Notes: generated from the sequence alone by a model not told the origin. 64,000 bases of DNA from Tetrahymena thermophila SB210 (GCF_000189635.1 NW_002475958.1:62001-126000), one strand, 5' to 3'; counted from the stretch's first letter, positions 48,608 through 61,075 are shown. Made by a program: numbers and translations.

Positions 48608-50835
48608 TCAGTTTTTATTTTTGTAAAAGTGCTATGGAATATTTTTAATTTGCAAATCTAATTCGTTGATATTCATATTTTCAATCCAATCATTAAAAGA
48701 ACTAAGTTAATAGCTCTTATATTCATTCATATATTGTGGGAATATATCTTATAGCCTATCATGAATAAAACACCTATTGGCGCTTGAGCAAATAATTAAT
48801 CTAAGTTAGAATCTCTTTAACTCAGCCACTGTGTCCTCTGATAGGTTTTTTTTTTCTTAAATAATTTTATCAATAGATGATTAGAAACTTGAAAGCACTT
48901 TTCTAAATGTTTTTTTGATATTATTTTTAAAATCCTCATTTCCACTAAGAGTGCGTACCACTTCTACTTAATCGCTTTGTGCAAGCTAGGAATTTTTAAC
49001 ACCAAGTATTTAAAGATAGCTATGGAGCAAGTCTACTTTCATCTTTTTAACAAAGTTACTCAAATACTATTTTTGATTCTTTAGATAAAAATTTAATAAG
49101 TTTGATGATTGAATTGCAATTTAAGTAAAGTTTACCTTTTTATGTTCTGAAATCTTCCATAAATGCCATATGTCAGAATAAAATAAGTTTGTATCTTCTG
49201 ATTATAAACTATCCTATCCAAAGTGAAGGGCGCATTTAGTCAAGAAATATTTTAAGATAATTTTTTGTTTGTATTTAAAATTTTGAGAGTCCAAAATCAA
49301 TTCAAGAGTTTGCATAATAAATTCATGCCTAATCAGATTAAATATTTTAAATGAAATTCAATTAAATAGACATTAGATGTAATTATAGTGTATAAAAAAA
49401 ATTAATAAATAAATAAATTTTTACCTAGAAAAATGAACTGAGTAATAATACTGCAATTGATTTATACTATTTATGTTATCTTTTATCAGCTTGGAACGAT
49501 CGTAATATGAAATCAGCATAGATACTTCTAATTGTGAATTTTCTATTGCTTATTAACTTTGTTAGTTATAAACGTAAATAGACTAATTTTTTGGATACTG
49601 ATTCATATAGTTTGCTATTGTTTTTTGATCAACTTCTTCACCTATACTTCCTTTAGATGAATTTTTAAACTCTACACCTTTTTTAGCTCCTTCTAGTTCC
49701 ATGTCATAAATATATTTTTTATCTTAAACTGATTCTTCAGTACTATCGTCTTGCTAATCATCACCAACTTCAGAGCTTTCCTTACGCTTTGATTCACGGA
49801 AGCTATCAGTACCAAGCTACTCGTAAATTTCTCTCTCCTTTTGTAAGTTTTATAGGTATCCAACTATATTTTTTTATTAGAAAGTTATATAAATAAAATT
49901 ATTTTTGATAAAGCTATATGATAAATATCGTTCATTATTGAAATAAAAATTGAGGTAAAAAGTTTCTTCTTGAGCTTACTTGTAAAAATAGGATCTTATG
50001 AAAGTTAAATATAAGACATTCTTTTAGCTTGCATAAATTCAAAGATTTTTGAGAAGAAGTTATTCAATTTTTCATAATGCTCTTAAATCTATAAGTAAAA
50101 TTCTTTGTTAGGTACTTGTTTGGGATCAGAGTCAAGATCAAGAATTTGCTTATCTTTTAACAACTTCTTTAGATTAAAGTTATTTTTAAGCGTATATTCT
50201 TCGATCTCTTACAAATCAACAAAAGGGAATTAGCCAAAAACTAGGACAAAAAATATTACACCGAGTGTCCAAATTTCACTTTTTAAATCAATTGTTCCCT
50301 TTCCTATCATTTCAGGAGGTAGATATTCATTAGCAAAATAATAATTAATTATTTTATCTATATAAAGTATCCTGTAATCGCAAACTGCCAAACTTTGCAT
50401 GTTATTTCTAAAATAAATATTTTCAAGTCTTAAATTCATATGATACTATCTCTTTTCGTGGAGGCGGCTAATACCTCTAAAAACATCACCCAATACCTTC
50501 ACTGCTAATTTCAAGTCAAGTCTGCTTAAGTTATTATTAAGCATGTATTCTAAAATATTTCCTTCTTCAAAATATTCAACTACAAAATATTTTTGCTATA
50601 AATTATGGAACACATCAATAATTTTCTATAAGTGATTATTGTAAACTCCATCATTTTTTTAAAACTTATCTAAAATCCACTCAACTTTGCTTTCAGTATC
50701 GTCATTGTCATTCTTGTTAAAAACTTTCAAAATGTACTTCCTTCCATCTCTTTCAACAAGGAAATTTTAAAAAAGAGTTCCTTTTCCTTTATGCTCTAAG
50801 ATATGATATCCCCTTAAGCTATTTTTTTCTTACAT
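48608..50835 (-). CDS. ULK-like pseudokinase with a shared helical C-terminal domain
   Basis: Exons 50835-49980, 49863-49425 and 49328-48608 (introns 116 and 96 nt); 671 residues in phase. The fold of a kinase is clear (GYHILEHKGKG, Lys37 in YILKVF, PPEMIGKG, EIWTLGVIFFVLVFGQFPF), but the catalytic parts are gone. HRD is HMN (residues 132-134), the catalytic-loop Lys is Arg (NLRLEN), DFG is DYR (153-155), and the third glycine of the loop is Gln. It should not phosphorylate normally. An acidic linker follows (SSEVGDDQQDDSTEESVQD), then a helical region (IKKTFRKVLSSFQSSIDKII... LSSFNDWIEN) that parallels the C-terminus of the ULK-like kinase at 35,430. A regulatory or scaffold role is likely. 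Confidence 0.88.
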
Positions 50836-52807
50836 TCTATAAAATATTAGTTTTTCACCTTAATTTATATAAAATTATAAAGTGCTTTTATTTTATGTAA
50901 AGTTTATTTCAAAAATCTGCTTTAGTCAGCAAAAATTAAACAAAATAATATAAATAATATCACATATCAAATGATAATTTTTTTTCTCCATTCATTTTAC
51001 TTAAACTAATCTCTAAATAATATTAATTAAGCTGATATGATTTCGATATTTTAGTAGTGTATTTATTAATTCCTAGTTCAAAACTTAAAATGTTAGTCAG
51101 TTGATTACTTATGTGCTAAATTAGATCGCTAATTTGTAAAAAAAAAAACTAACTATGTTTACTTGATTCTTAAATTAGCAAAAGATCAAATTAAACATAA
51201 TTTTTATTCAATTTATATCATTTTTTATATGAATCTATTAATATTAAATTCAAGCATTTTACTTTTTTATCATTTTAAATTTCACCATCCATAATAATCA
51301 CACATTTTTTTGCAAATAAGTAAATTAATCTATATTAGCTATTATTACCCTACAATTTTTTCAAGCTAGTATAAATTTTAAGTGATCAAACTTTATGAAT
51401 ATTTATTTTTATTTAATTTTTTTAAATTTAAAACAATATTCATTTTATAAACTAAAACAAAGTATTTTTACAATTAAAAAAAATATTTACAAACTTAAAA
51501 ATGTCCATTGCTACATAAATTAAAATTTAGTTAGTTTTAAAAATAAAATAAAAATAATTATGAAATTAAATTTTATACTGTAAATATTAATCATAAATAC
51601 TGAAAAAATGTGATCAATATCGATTTTGTTTGTAATTTTATTTGAGCTTTATGCTCTAATAGTGTTTTATTTTTTAATTTTCATTTCTTTTTATTTTAAT
51701 TTTTTTAATGATTTGTTAGTAATTTGTTTGCTTAATTTTCTTGATTTTTTATTTGTTATTAGATGCAAGATGATTTATTTATAATCTTTTTTTTAAATTT
51801 TTTAAATTTTTTATTTCTTATTTTTGAATTATTTGTTTATTTTATTTTTGTATTTTTTTATTTATTTTCTTTTTATTGAGTCTCTATCATGTCATCTAAT
51901 TTTATCTTAAAAAATACTTTTTATATATGTTAATATATGATTGCAAAAATTATTGAACTGGAGAGTTTTAGGCGGGCAAGGATTTTAATTTGCTTTGAAT
52001 TACTTAATCTTTTTTTACAGTATTTATTTACATTCTGTTAGCTCGAGTTATACTGTAAGTATTTAATATTTAAAAACTTTTTAAAAGATTATTGCATTAA
52101 AAACTAGTTCAAAGCAAATTCCAGTTCAATTTATTCAGCATTTTGGTGAAAAAAATTTATGAATTGAAAAAATCTTAAAATAATTTATTTTAAAAACTTA
52201 GGGTTGGAATGAATTAATTATAGCATTTATTTTGTAGAATTGAAATACTATTTTACCAAAGATGGATAAAAGTAAAAGTGAGTATTTATTTCTACATTTA
52301 AAATGGCCATAGAGCGTTTGATTTTTCAAACAAACACATAGGATTTAAAAACTTTTCCAAAATATTATTTTAAGATATTTGCTTCAATTTCTCTTGTTTT
52401 TATTTGATTTTGCTTTTTTTTTTTGAATTTTTTTCTTTTAGATATTTTTGAATTAATTATTTATTTATAATTTATTTTCCTCTTTTTTCTTATTTCAAAA
52501 ATTTCTTTTTGATAAATAGTTAGTAGTATCTTAAGAATTTTTTTTAGCATTATCAACTATTTTATTGGGGGTTGTTTTTGGTTGAATTTAATATATAAAT
52601 AAATCAATGTGCTCTCTTAATTTATATAATTTATCATTTGATTTATTAATTATTTATTATGTGATTTAGTTAGTTAAAAATGTATCAATAATTAAGATTG
52701 TATTTATAAGTAGACGAAAGCTTTTATATTTTAATTTTACGATCAAAAATTAATAATAATATTAGTCATATATTAATTTACTCTTTTTAGGATAGTTTTA
52801 AAATAAT
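50836..52807. other. Long gene-free stretch holding a foldback RNA candidate
   Basis: Almost 2 kb without a convincing frame. The only strong signal is the nested inverted repeat at 51,952-52,130. A short open piece at 52,260-52,280 (ATG GAT AAA AGT AAA AGT before a GT) might be a leader exon of the Cwc21-like gene, but that protein's own start is already typical. Confidence 0.55.
51952..52130. ncRNA. Candidate structured RNA: nested foldback with a one-sided bulge
   Basis: Four perfect stems are stacked. The outer stem pairs 51,952-51,962 with 52,120-52,130 (11 bp). The second pairs 51,988-51,999 with 52,108-52,119 (12 bp). The third pairs 52,005-52,013 with 52,083-52,091 (9 bp). The innermost pairs 52,015-52,023 with 52,050-52,058 (9 bp). 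On the 3' side the outer two arms are continuous (23 bases), while the 5' side carries a 25-base bulge with the GC-rich core ggcgggcaagg. GTTCAAAGC at 52,107-52,115 fits the pol III B-box pattern GWTCRANNC, and a short T-run starts at 52,141. The strand is unknown; the B box favours plus. No known RNA family was recognised, and a foldback DNA element is the alternative. Confidence 0.5.
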
Positions 52808-54374
52808 ATGTATAACGGAATTGGCTTATAAACTCCCAGAGGTTCTGGTACTTCTGGCTATATTTAGAGAAATCTCAGTCACTTTAAAAAAGATCTGAGA
52901 AGTAGAGATGATTTCCTTAAAAAACTGAAAGAAATTCATGTAAAATATATTATATTCTAGTTTAGGGATATTCATTTTTTAATTTTATCAATAGGAAAAA
53001 CCAATTGAAATCAGAAAGGCTAATCCTGAAATTATAGAACATGAAAAAAAGAGAGAAATTTAAGTAAAGTTAATGGAGTTAAGAGATAAATTAGAAGAAC
53101 TAGGGTAATTTTTTAATAAAACAAATATAATCATTTATAGATGAGCCATTTTTGAATTAATTATTAGAGAAAGTGAAGATAAAATATAAGAAAAATTAAA
53201 TAAGTTGGAAGAAAAGCTAAGAACTAAAATGGAAAAGGGCGAAATAGATTTGTAAAATATTTTTTAAAAAGGTTAACATTATTAATATTCGATTTTTAAT
53301 TTGAAAAAGAACAAAGAATGATCACTCGAAAACAGTAGCAAAATAAAATGAATATGAAAAAATGAAAAATGCATTTTAAATTGAGGAAAAATACACTTCA
53401 GGAAAAGCATTTGGTAAGGACTATTTAAAGATTTTATATATTTGAATATTAACTAATATTACAAAAATTAATTAGACTTTGATGGATAAAAGAGAGAGAA
53501 AATGGAGAGAGAATATGAAAAAGAAGTAAAGAAAACTGAAAGAATTAGAGATTATATTGAGAAAAAAATTGAAGAGAAAAGACAGAAAAAAAGAGAAGAA
53601 AAAGAAAAAAGGAAAGAAGAGAAGAAAAGACTTAAAGCTGAAAAAAAAGAGAAAAAAAATCTTATAAAAAAACGTAGTAAATCATCAAGCAGTAGTGGAA
53701 GCGAAGGTAGTAGTGATGAAGAAAAAGAAGATTAAAAACAATAAAAAATATAATCAAAGAGATATCAAAGTGAAAGTAGTTCACCAAAGAGACAAAATGA
53801 ATCAAAAAATAGATAAAAAAAAGATTCTAGAGAATATAATCGTTAAGCAAGATCAAATAGTTCTTTAAGTAGTGGAGAGGTTTCATCAGATAAAAAAGGA
53901 AAAGAAAGTAAATATTAAGATTCAAGACAAAGAGACTATAAGTCATCAGATAAGAATAAATAATCAGGAAGAAATAGAAGAAGCCCTTCATCTGACTATG
54001 ATAAGAGAAGAAATAAAAATGAAAGCATGAGACGTAAAGCATCTTTATCTGATGAAGAGAAAAATAATGATAAACCTTTGAGATAAAGAAGATAGTCTTC
54101 AAACTCTCCAAAGGAGATTAAAGATAAAAATAAACCTGAGAGAAAAAGAAAGGAATCATCCTAATCATCAGGCAGATCAAAATCATCTTCTAACGAATCT
54201 CTATCCGGCTAATCTAAATAGCAATCCTCCGAATAGGAGAGTGGTTAATAATCTTCCGCTTCCTCATTATCATCAACTCCTCAACGTAAAAGAAGATAAT
54301 CAAGAAGTAGATCTAGATCTCCTAAAAAAAGTGAATCAACTAAATAGTAGTAACAAAAAAGTTATAGAAAGTGA
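52808..54374 (+). CDS. Cwc21/SRRM2-like spliceosome-associated protein with SR-rich tail
   Basis: Exons 52808-52939, 52995-53104, 53168-53251, 53310-53413 and 53476-54374, with short introns of 55, 63, 58 and 62 nt; 442 residues in phase. The N-terminus [20 protein letters not shown] is the hallmark of Cwc21/SRm300, whose N-terminal end contacts the spliceosome core. The cwf21 helix follows (KKREIQVKLMELRDKLEELG, then EDKIQEKLNKLEEKLRTKM), and then KQNEYEKMKNAFQIEEKY and GKAFDFDGQ. The second half is a charged Lys/Glu coil followed by a long Ser/Arg/Lys/Gln-rich tail (RRQSRSRSRSPKKSES), as in the metazoan protein. It is nuclear and acts in pre-mRNA splicing. Its own gene carries four short introns. 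Confidence 0.93.
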
Positions 54375-54875
54375 GCAAATAATATTATATTAGGCTATAC
54401 ATACACTCATTTATTTATTAATTGATTGATTAATTTGTAGTAGAAACTATTAATAAAAACCAAATATAAAATATTTAAAATTTTAACTAGATTAAATAAT
54501 TTAGTTTAGTAATCTAAATATAGTTTAGCTAGCTATCTATCTGAGTTACTAACTTACTTATTTATTTATCCATTAATTCATTCTATCGTTCATTTATTAT
54601 ATGTAAATTTGATGTGCTGTATTTCATTCTGATAACTTTAAAGTTAAGAAAAATGGAAGCATTCTGGAATTATTATCTCCATTAAATTTGCTATGGTTAC
54701 CCTCACTTAACAAAGGAAGCTATTTTTTATTGTTAATAAATAAATGTTAAATATTTTTTTTTAGCTTATAACTTAGAAAGATTTTTGCAATCAGTAATAA
54801 GTTAACTTAGTATTTAGAGGGTCTTACATTTAAAGATATTAAATTTAGATAGAATTTTTATATGTTATAAAAAAC
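54375..54875. other. Intergenic between convergent genes
   Basis: 3' regions of the Cwc21-like gene (plus) and the hypothetical gene (minus). Simple-sequence stretches (attgattgatta, tatctatctgag) but no gene. Confidence 0.6.
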
Positions 54876-56380
54876 TCAAAAATTTTTTAATTATTAAACT
54901 TTAAATAGTAAAAAAATAGCTACCTTAAATACTGTTTCAAGCATATTTTTATTGCTTAGCTTGTACTTACATTATAATGAAAAGTAATTGAAATTTTCAA
55001 GGTGAAACTAAGCAGTTAGATTTGGAGCAAATTACAGTTTTTTGAACTTACACATGAAATTTATAGAAGTTCCATTTGTTTAATAAAAAGAATAGTCGTC
55101 TTCGTTAGCACTTGATTCTTTTTTTGCTTTGCATTGCCTATTTTACTTTTATATATTCAAACCAATGTCATAATTTTTAAATCTTTGGATGCTCGAATAC
55201 CAAATAGTATTTTCTAAATGATTACTTAAAAATATTGTTTTATTTACTCAATTTTTTAACAAACTAACTTACTATCCACTGCATAACTCAAAGACATCTT
55301 CATTTTAATACTTAAATGATAGCTCTTTAAATTTAATAGATTTTTCTTACAATACAAAAGATTGCCTAGAATTTAAAATGTGGCTATTTTTTAAATAATA
55401 AGTATTAAACTGCAAGTCTACATTTTTATTGTTCCTCTTTCCAAACACAGTCTATGTTTTTTGTTTAAGATGTTAGCTCATAAATTGAATTCCAGATATT
55501 TAATTAATAAATTACTTCAAAATATAGTTAATCAAAAGGATTTATAACATGAGTTATGTCTGCAGAAAATTCATGCAAGGCAGTTTTTTATTTAGAATCT
55601 TTTTACTAAATTGTACCTTCTAACTTTGATATTAACAAATATTAAAATTAATAATTGTTTTTTCAAATTTCTATGGAATATTTTACTCTGAAATCAATAT
55701 TATTTTAGCTAAACTCAATAGATGGTTTCATCTTAATTTCATTTAAATTTTTCAGCTAAAAGTTGAAAGAAAATTTTTTAATCTTAAAATACTGACTTGA
55801 TACAATATCCTATTCATAAAATTTAAAATAATTTTTTAAATAATATATTTATTAACAATTCAATTAATTAATTATACTTTTTATGTATATTTTGCTCTTA
55901 AACAATTTTTAGTAAAGTTTGTTATATCTGCTTCAAATTTCCACAAACTTGCTGTTAAACCAATATTTCCATATAAGTTAGATTGAATTTAACCATTTTT
56001 ATATTGCTCATACATGCTCAAATTTGCAGAAACTTTTGATTGCTATTTTATTAAAAATATAAGTATAAAAATCTCTTTTAATTCATTTTATATTGGTAAT
56101 TTTAAATCTTCTACCATCACCATTAACTTCTTTTTCAAATCTATTTTTAGAATTTAATTCGAATAGGAGTGAGGCCAATTTATTTCTTTCTTTAATTCTA
56201 ATTCATATTTTTTAAAAGTTAAGTTAGATTAACAAAACTTTAGTAATTTTAATTTTAAAACAAAGAAATATCATTTTTATAATTTTTGTCTTTATTAACT
56301 TTATAATCTTGCATTTGATGGAATTTGCACTTGTTCAAACACTTAATTCTCTTAAGCAAAGCCCTAATTAATTATCCCAT
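54876..56380 (-). CDS. Hypothetical protein, beta-strand-rich, multi-exon (boundaries uncertain)
   Basis: Several minus-strand blocks with good coding character end at TGA 54,876-54,878. Examples: YELELKKEINWPHSYSNQIL, LYGNIGLTASLWKFEADITN, IKKFSFNFQLKNLNEIKMKP, ALHEFSADITHVINPFDQLY, and near the end FCKFKK-like MCKFKKLQFAPNLTAQFHLE. They lie in different frames separated by AT-rich gaps, so at least three introns are needed; I could not fix every junction. ATG 56,380 is a candidate start, and an ATG near 56,275 is another. The alternating hydrophobic/polar pattern suggests beta strands of a barrel (a VDAC/Tom40-type outer membrane protein is one possibility, weakly supported). No domain was recognised. 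Confidence 0.55.
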
Positions 56381-56914
56381 TTTCTACTTCTTTAATTTAA
56401 CTGCTTGCTTGATTATTTTATTATTGATTTACTTATAGATTTATACTATCATCATTTTATGCGCTCATTTCTAAAAGTTTGTTTTTTTATTTTGTAAATA
56501 TAAGATAGGACTATAAAAATTAAATCTTTTTAGAATCTTATATAGATAAAATTGCATAACTACAATCAATGTTTATAAATGGAAAATACATATTATTTGA
56601 ATTAATTAAATGTTGTATTACAATCTTATAAAATATTTTAATCTTCATACAATTCTTAAAATTAATAAAGAATTATTTAAAAAATAACTGTTTTAAAATC
56701 AAAATAAAAATGAAAAAATCAATATATTTTAACCCTTCTTTCTAGAAAAGTTTTATCATAAATTTAATTTTTTATTTATTAATTAGTAGATAAAACTATT
56801 TTTTTAAAATATTTCAAAAAATAAATTGTTAATAATTTTACTAATAAGAATATAAAAAATGACTATTTTTTATCAAAGTTATTTAAAAATTGTTTTTTAT
56901 TTAATATTTTTGAG
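56381..56914. other. Intergenic
   Basis: Between two minus-strand genes. A plus-strand open frame at 56,859-57,053 overlaps the end of the next gene antisense and is not supported. Confidence 0.55.
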
Positions 56915-58138
56915 TCAATTAGTAAAAGTCATTTCTTCTTCGCCAATCCTGGTAAACTTATTTCCACTTTCTTTTTGTTCCTCCTTTTATTTGCTAGAGC
57001 ACAAACCTAATACAATAGTCAATAGTATAAGGAAAGCTTACAATAAAAAGTAAAAATCCAGATAATTATAAAGTTCTTTTGATTAGTTGTAAAATTTGTC
57101 AAATAAATCCTCTGTATAAAAGCAATTATTTTCTATTACAGAGTTTATATGACCATAATCATGCCTTATTAAATAGTAGTATAGTAAATTCACTAAAGAC
57201 CACTTTACATATTAAGTGAGAGAATCTAGATATATTACTTTATTAAACACAATTACCAATGGTGTTATTACAAGTATAACATTAAACCCAAATATTAACA
57301 TTGCTAAAGTAAAATCAATCATTTTTAAATTATAACTAGTGAAATATAGATTAACTTAATTAAAGTTTAGAACTTCTAATTAAGAGCATTCCTAGTCCAT
57401 CGGGTACTAATTTTCTTAAATTATTTAAAGTTTAAAAAGGTTTGGATTAGATTCAAATTGGCATAAACCTTCGTAGCTCATATACTTTTCTTTGCAAATA
57501 CTTTCCATATTATAAGATAAATTACCAGATGAGTGTAAAAATGGCAAATCCCCTTACTTTACCAAAGTTATTCCTACTAGAGGTGAAGAGTCTATTCTGT
57601 TTCTTTGAACAAAAAGTTTTGTTTTTGTATTACCATCTATTGGAATTTTTTCATAACCTTCAATAGATTCTTCTAAAGAAAATAAAATATTCGAAATAGG
57701 GCATAAATTTTAATTGTTTGGTGATAATTTTATTCCTTTATATTCACATTGATGTTACTTTTCTTAATCTTTATTACTCGGATTCTTTAAAGATGATGCA
57801 AAGCTATTATTAAAGTGGATTTCTTAACATATTTGGATAACTTAATTTTAATTATTTTAATCTTCAACAACTAGATATTATAATTTATATTCCTTTTTAT
57901 TATCTGAAATTAATCCTTCTACTACTTGTTCATTTTAATTGCAGATGCTTTGATGATCAATCACTCTTAAATTATGAATGTAATTCTTCTGTAGATTATG
58001 CTTTAACTGCTAAAGTTGTGAAGCTATGGTTTTAATATTTGTATTGTAAGCTTATGAATAGCATATCCATAAAGCTAATATAGAATTAAATATTATTATT
58101 AATGAAATAACAACGCAAGCTATCTTTGGAATTTTCAT
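56915..58138 (-). CDS. Membrane protein with three transmembrane segments, unknown function
   Basis: A single exon, 407 residues, from ATG 58138 to TGA 56915-56917. Residues 5-25 (KIACVVISLIIIFNSILALW) are a signal anchor or uncleaved signal. Then comes a ~250-residue region with about ten Cys and several NxS/T sites, which suggests an extracellular or lumenal domain held by disulfides. Two more membrane segments follow (DFTLAMLIFGFNVILVITPL and FYFLLQAFLILLTIVLGL), and a short charged cytosolic tail ends GEEEMTFTN. This resembles the layout of many ciliate surface proteins. No known family was recognised. Many Gln are written TAA/TAG, which hides the gene under the standard code. Confidence 0.82.
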
Positions 58139-58651
58139 CTTTTATACTTTTCAAACTCACCTATTCCTTAAATTTTATGCAATAAATTATCTAATTCTAA
58201 TTATTGAAAATAAAAGTTTTTTTAAAAAAGCGCTGAAGTAAATTGTTAAAGCATAATTTAAATAAAAGCAATAAAATTCTTTAACTATGATAATTTTAAA
58301 ATTTTTAATTTTTTATCTGTCATATTAGAAAAATAAATAGAAGAAATAAATGAACTTAGTACGCTCTTTCATTTTAACAAAGTAATCTTTATAATAAATT
58401 TAATTAAATTATTTTTATGTTTTATATTTAAACCTAAAGGTAAATTTCAACACATTAAATAAATACTTTTAAATTTAAAAAAATTTTCATAAATAAATTT
58501 AGAGAGGTTTTTGAATTTTAGAATTATTTTACTTGAGTTATTTGACAAAATTTCATGTAAAATATGAAGAAGTTGAATTTTTTAAATAAATAAATAATTT
58601 GTTGTAAATTTAATAATATTTTAATAATTTTGGTTAAGAGAATTTTATTTC
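58139..58651. other. Intergenic
   Basis: AT-rich spacer between two minus-strand genes. No feature. Confidence 0.6.
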
Positions 58652-61075
58652 TCAATTTTTTTCTAATTCCTCTCTCATTTTATCTCTTTCTAATTTTCTG
58701 CAATTAATGCATAGCTCAGAAGCTTATGTTCGCTTCATTAAAGTCCAATAAACTGAATAACAAAATGGTTCATTACAAGATTTACAAGAATCCGTTTTTA
58801 GTGTTGATACTCTCATCGAATTACATGCAGGACAATATTTTTCTCTACATTGTATTCTTCTTTCATACAAGAATCCAGCATTTATTTTGAATCCCTTTTT
58901 GCAGACATCACAAATTGTGCAAACCTTCTTATTTGGATTATCAGGTTTCACTATCTCATACTTAAAGAATTTCATATCGGTAGGTATTTCTTTTATTTGT
59001 GGATGAACTAATTAGAGTTACTTACAGAATTTATTACACTAATGAGTCATAAAAAATTTGAAAAATCCAGAATAACCCAGATTACCAAGACCGAAACGAT
59101 TTTGATCTAAACAGTGAATTTGAGGATCTGTAAGCATTCCACCAACTCCTTACAAGTCAACAATCATCAAATATCCTTCTGTGACTTGATATGAAAAATG
59201 TGAAAGTGCCTACGATAGTAACCCTGGTTCATCAAATTTTAAATCGCACCAACCTGAGTTATTGTTAAACTTTACATATTCACCAGGTATATAATTTTCT
59301 GCTTGATAAAACTTAAATGGATGGGCTGGATCAGTGAATTCGTAGATATAGCAATGTACGAAATTTTTCAAATTTTCTGTTGTGTTGACATGTTCTGAAA
59401 CTCTGTCATTAAATTGGTTTACAATATGCTAGCATATAAATTGACTTTCAAGATCTTTTATCATATCAGCTTTATTTAGTGTAGGGTCAGACTTGTGCTA
59501 CTTTTTGTTAAGCTTTACAACTAATTTTTAGTTAAGCAAAGTATCTTTCGCATAGAAAGCGTATCTCATAGCTCCTTCAGCAAAAGGAATTCTTGAGATT
59601 TAAAGTTTGGTTTTAATTTCAGAGTGTTAGACGAGAGGTTTTTTCCAATTGATAGGTACCCCAACATCTTATACAATAAAGTAGCTGTGACAAGTAGCTT
59701 CAAAATTCTGAGAAAAAATAGCCTCAGGAAATTGTTTCTATGGATAGACTTTAAGATTGATAACTTCTATATCACTTTTTGTTTCTTCTTAATCAGATTC
59801 TTCACTTTCATTAGCCTCTTTAATATTAAATCTTTTGAAAAAAGAGTCTTTTTACTGAGTATCTTATGCCTGGCAAATTTTGAGTGCTTTGTAAAAAGCA
59901 CTTTCAGGGTTTTCTTTGTTGTGGCGAGTATAAGACATGGAAAGAGTTTAAGTAGCTGTTTGAGTGACTATTTATCCAAACCCTTATGTGCTATACCCTA
60001 GATCAAGGATTTCTAAATCTTAGCCACAAACTTCTTTGTTATACTACTTAAATAACTCAAACATTTATTTGGTTTGATTTGTTATCTAAATAGCATATAA
60101 CTTAACTCCTTTTTTTATAAGATTCTTAAACTCCTATTTTAAATCAATTCCATCTGGGTCACCATCTGGATATCTATCGCTATAGTCATTATTATATTCT
60201 TTTCCATGAGCAGGACAATCTGCAATAAAAACTGCATATTTTGCTTAAGACTTCCACTATTAGAGGTTTGCATGCTTAAAACCACCTGCAACATCTTCTG
60301 GTGTATCTGAATTAGCAATAGCATTAACATTAATTAAGAATTTTTCAAATTCATCCATATCATCAGAGAAATTAAAAATGCTATATCTTTAGCTTACCCC
60401 ATAATCTCTGTACCCTATAAAGCTAATTCTAATGGATGTATTACCTTTATTTACATCTTTTATGGTAGCAATTATACATAAAATTTCATCTTTAACAGCT
60501 TATATCCAACTAGACATAGATCCAGTACAGTCCATTATAAACATTAAATCTAGTTCCATTCTTGGTAATATATTTTAGTAGATAGGTAAAAATTATTTCA
60601 TATCTTCACTTAGTTGATAAAAGTTAGAGATAAAATTTGCAGATTCTTAGCATTGATTGTAATGCGACTTAATGAGATCTTAGATTTTAACTGGAAGCTA
60701 TGAGTTGATAACGACATCTTTAGGTGGCTAAACTTATAAATTTTGTTTAACTTCTTCATCTTCTAATTCCTTTGGTACAGTAATTAAATTATTTTATTTT
60801 TTATCAGATTACAACTATTCAGGAGTTTAGTTTTTTGTAACAGAATTATCTAGAGATTTTTTATCTGTTTGAAGAGATTACTATTTATTAGGTGTAATAA
60901 ATTTATTTTCTTCAAGTGAGATGTGAAGAATCTGAATGGGGCATTTATCTCCATTTGGGCATCCGTTCAGCTTTTTACCATGTAAGAAAGGGCATTTATC
61001 AGCTTTTTTACAATTCCCTGTTAAGTGGAAAAAATGACAGTGTAATTTGTTGTTAGCTTTTTTTCTAAAATCCAT
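58652..61075 (-). CDS. CCCH finger + von Willebrand A + alpha-kinase fusion protein
   Basis: One exon, 807 residues, ATG 61075 to TGA 58652. Residues 13-32 form a canonical CCCH zinc finger (C-x8-C-x5-C-x3-H, CHFFHLTGNCKKADKCPFLH); a second (C39-x5-C45) looks incomplete. A von Willebrand A domain with the MIDAS start DCTGSMSSW (about residues 179-187) covers 175-360. An acidic linker leads to an alpha-kinase (MHCK/EF2K-type) domain at about 485-690: IPFAEGAMRYAFYAKD, LVVKLNKK, the loop DLQGVGGMLTDPQIH, and the zinc-module end GFFKFFMTHQCNKFCKQL. The C-terminus has four more Cys pairs (CTICDVC, CPAC, CKSC, CINC). A vWA + alpha-kinase protein (VwkA) is known in Dictyostelium; the CCCH finger in front is the unusual part. 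Substrate unknown. Confidence 0.92.

Noticed and set aside
53827-54111. 94-codon minus-strand frame
   Set aside because: Antisense to the SR-rich tail of the Cwc21-like gene; the Ser/Arg/Lys repeat gives Phe/Ser/Tyr/Leu on the other strand.
59624-60330. Plus frame 59624-60001 and minus frame 60139-60330
   Set aside because: Both are shadows of the single-exon alpha-kinase fusion gene, whose own frame is unbroken.
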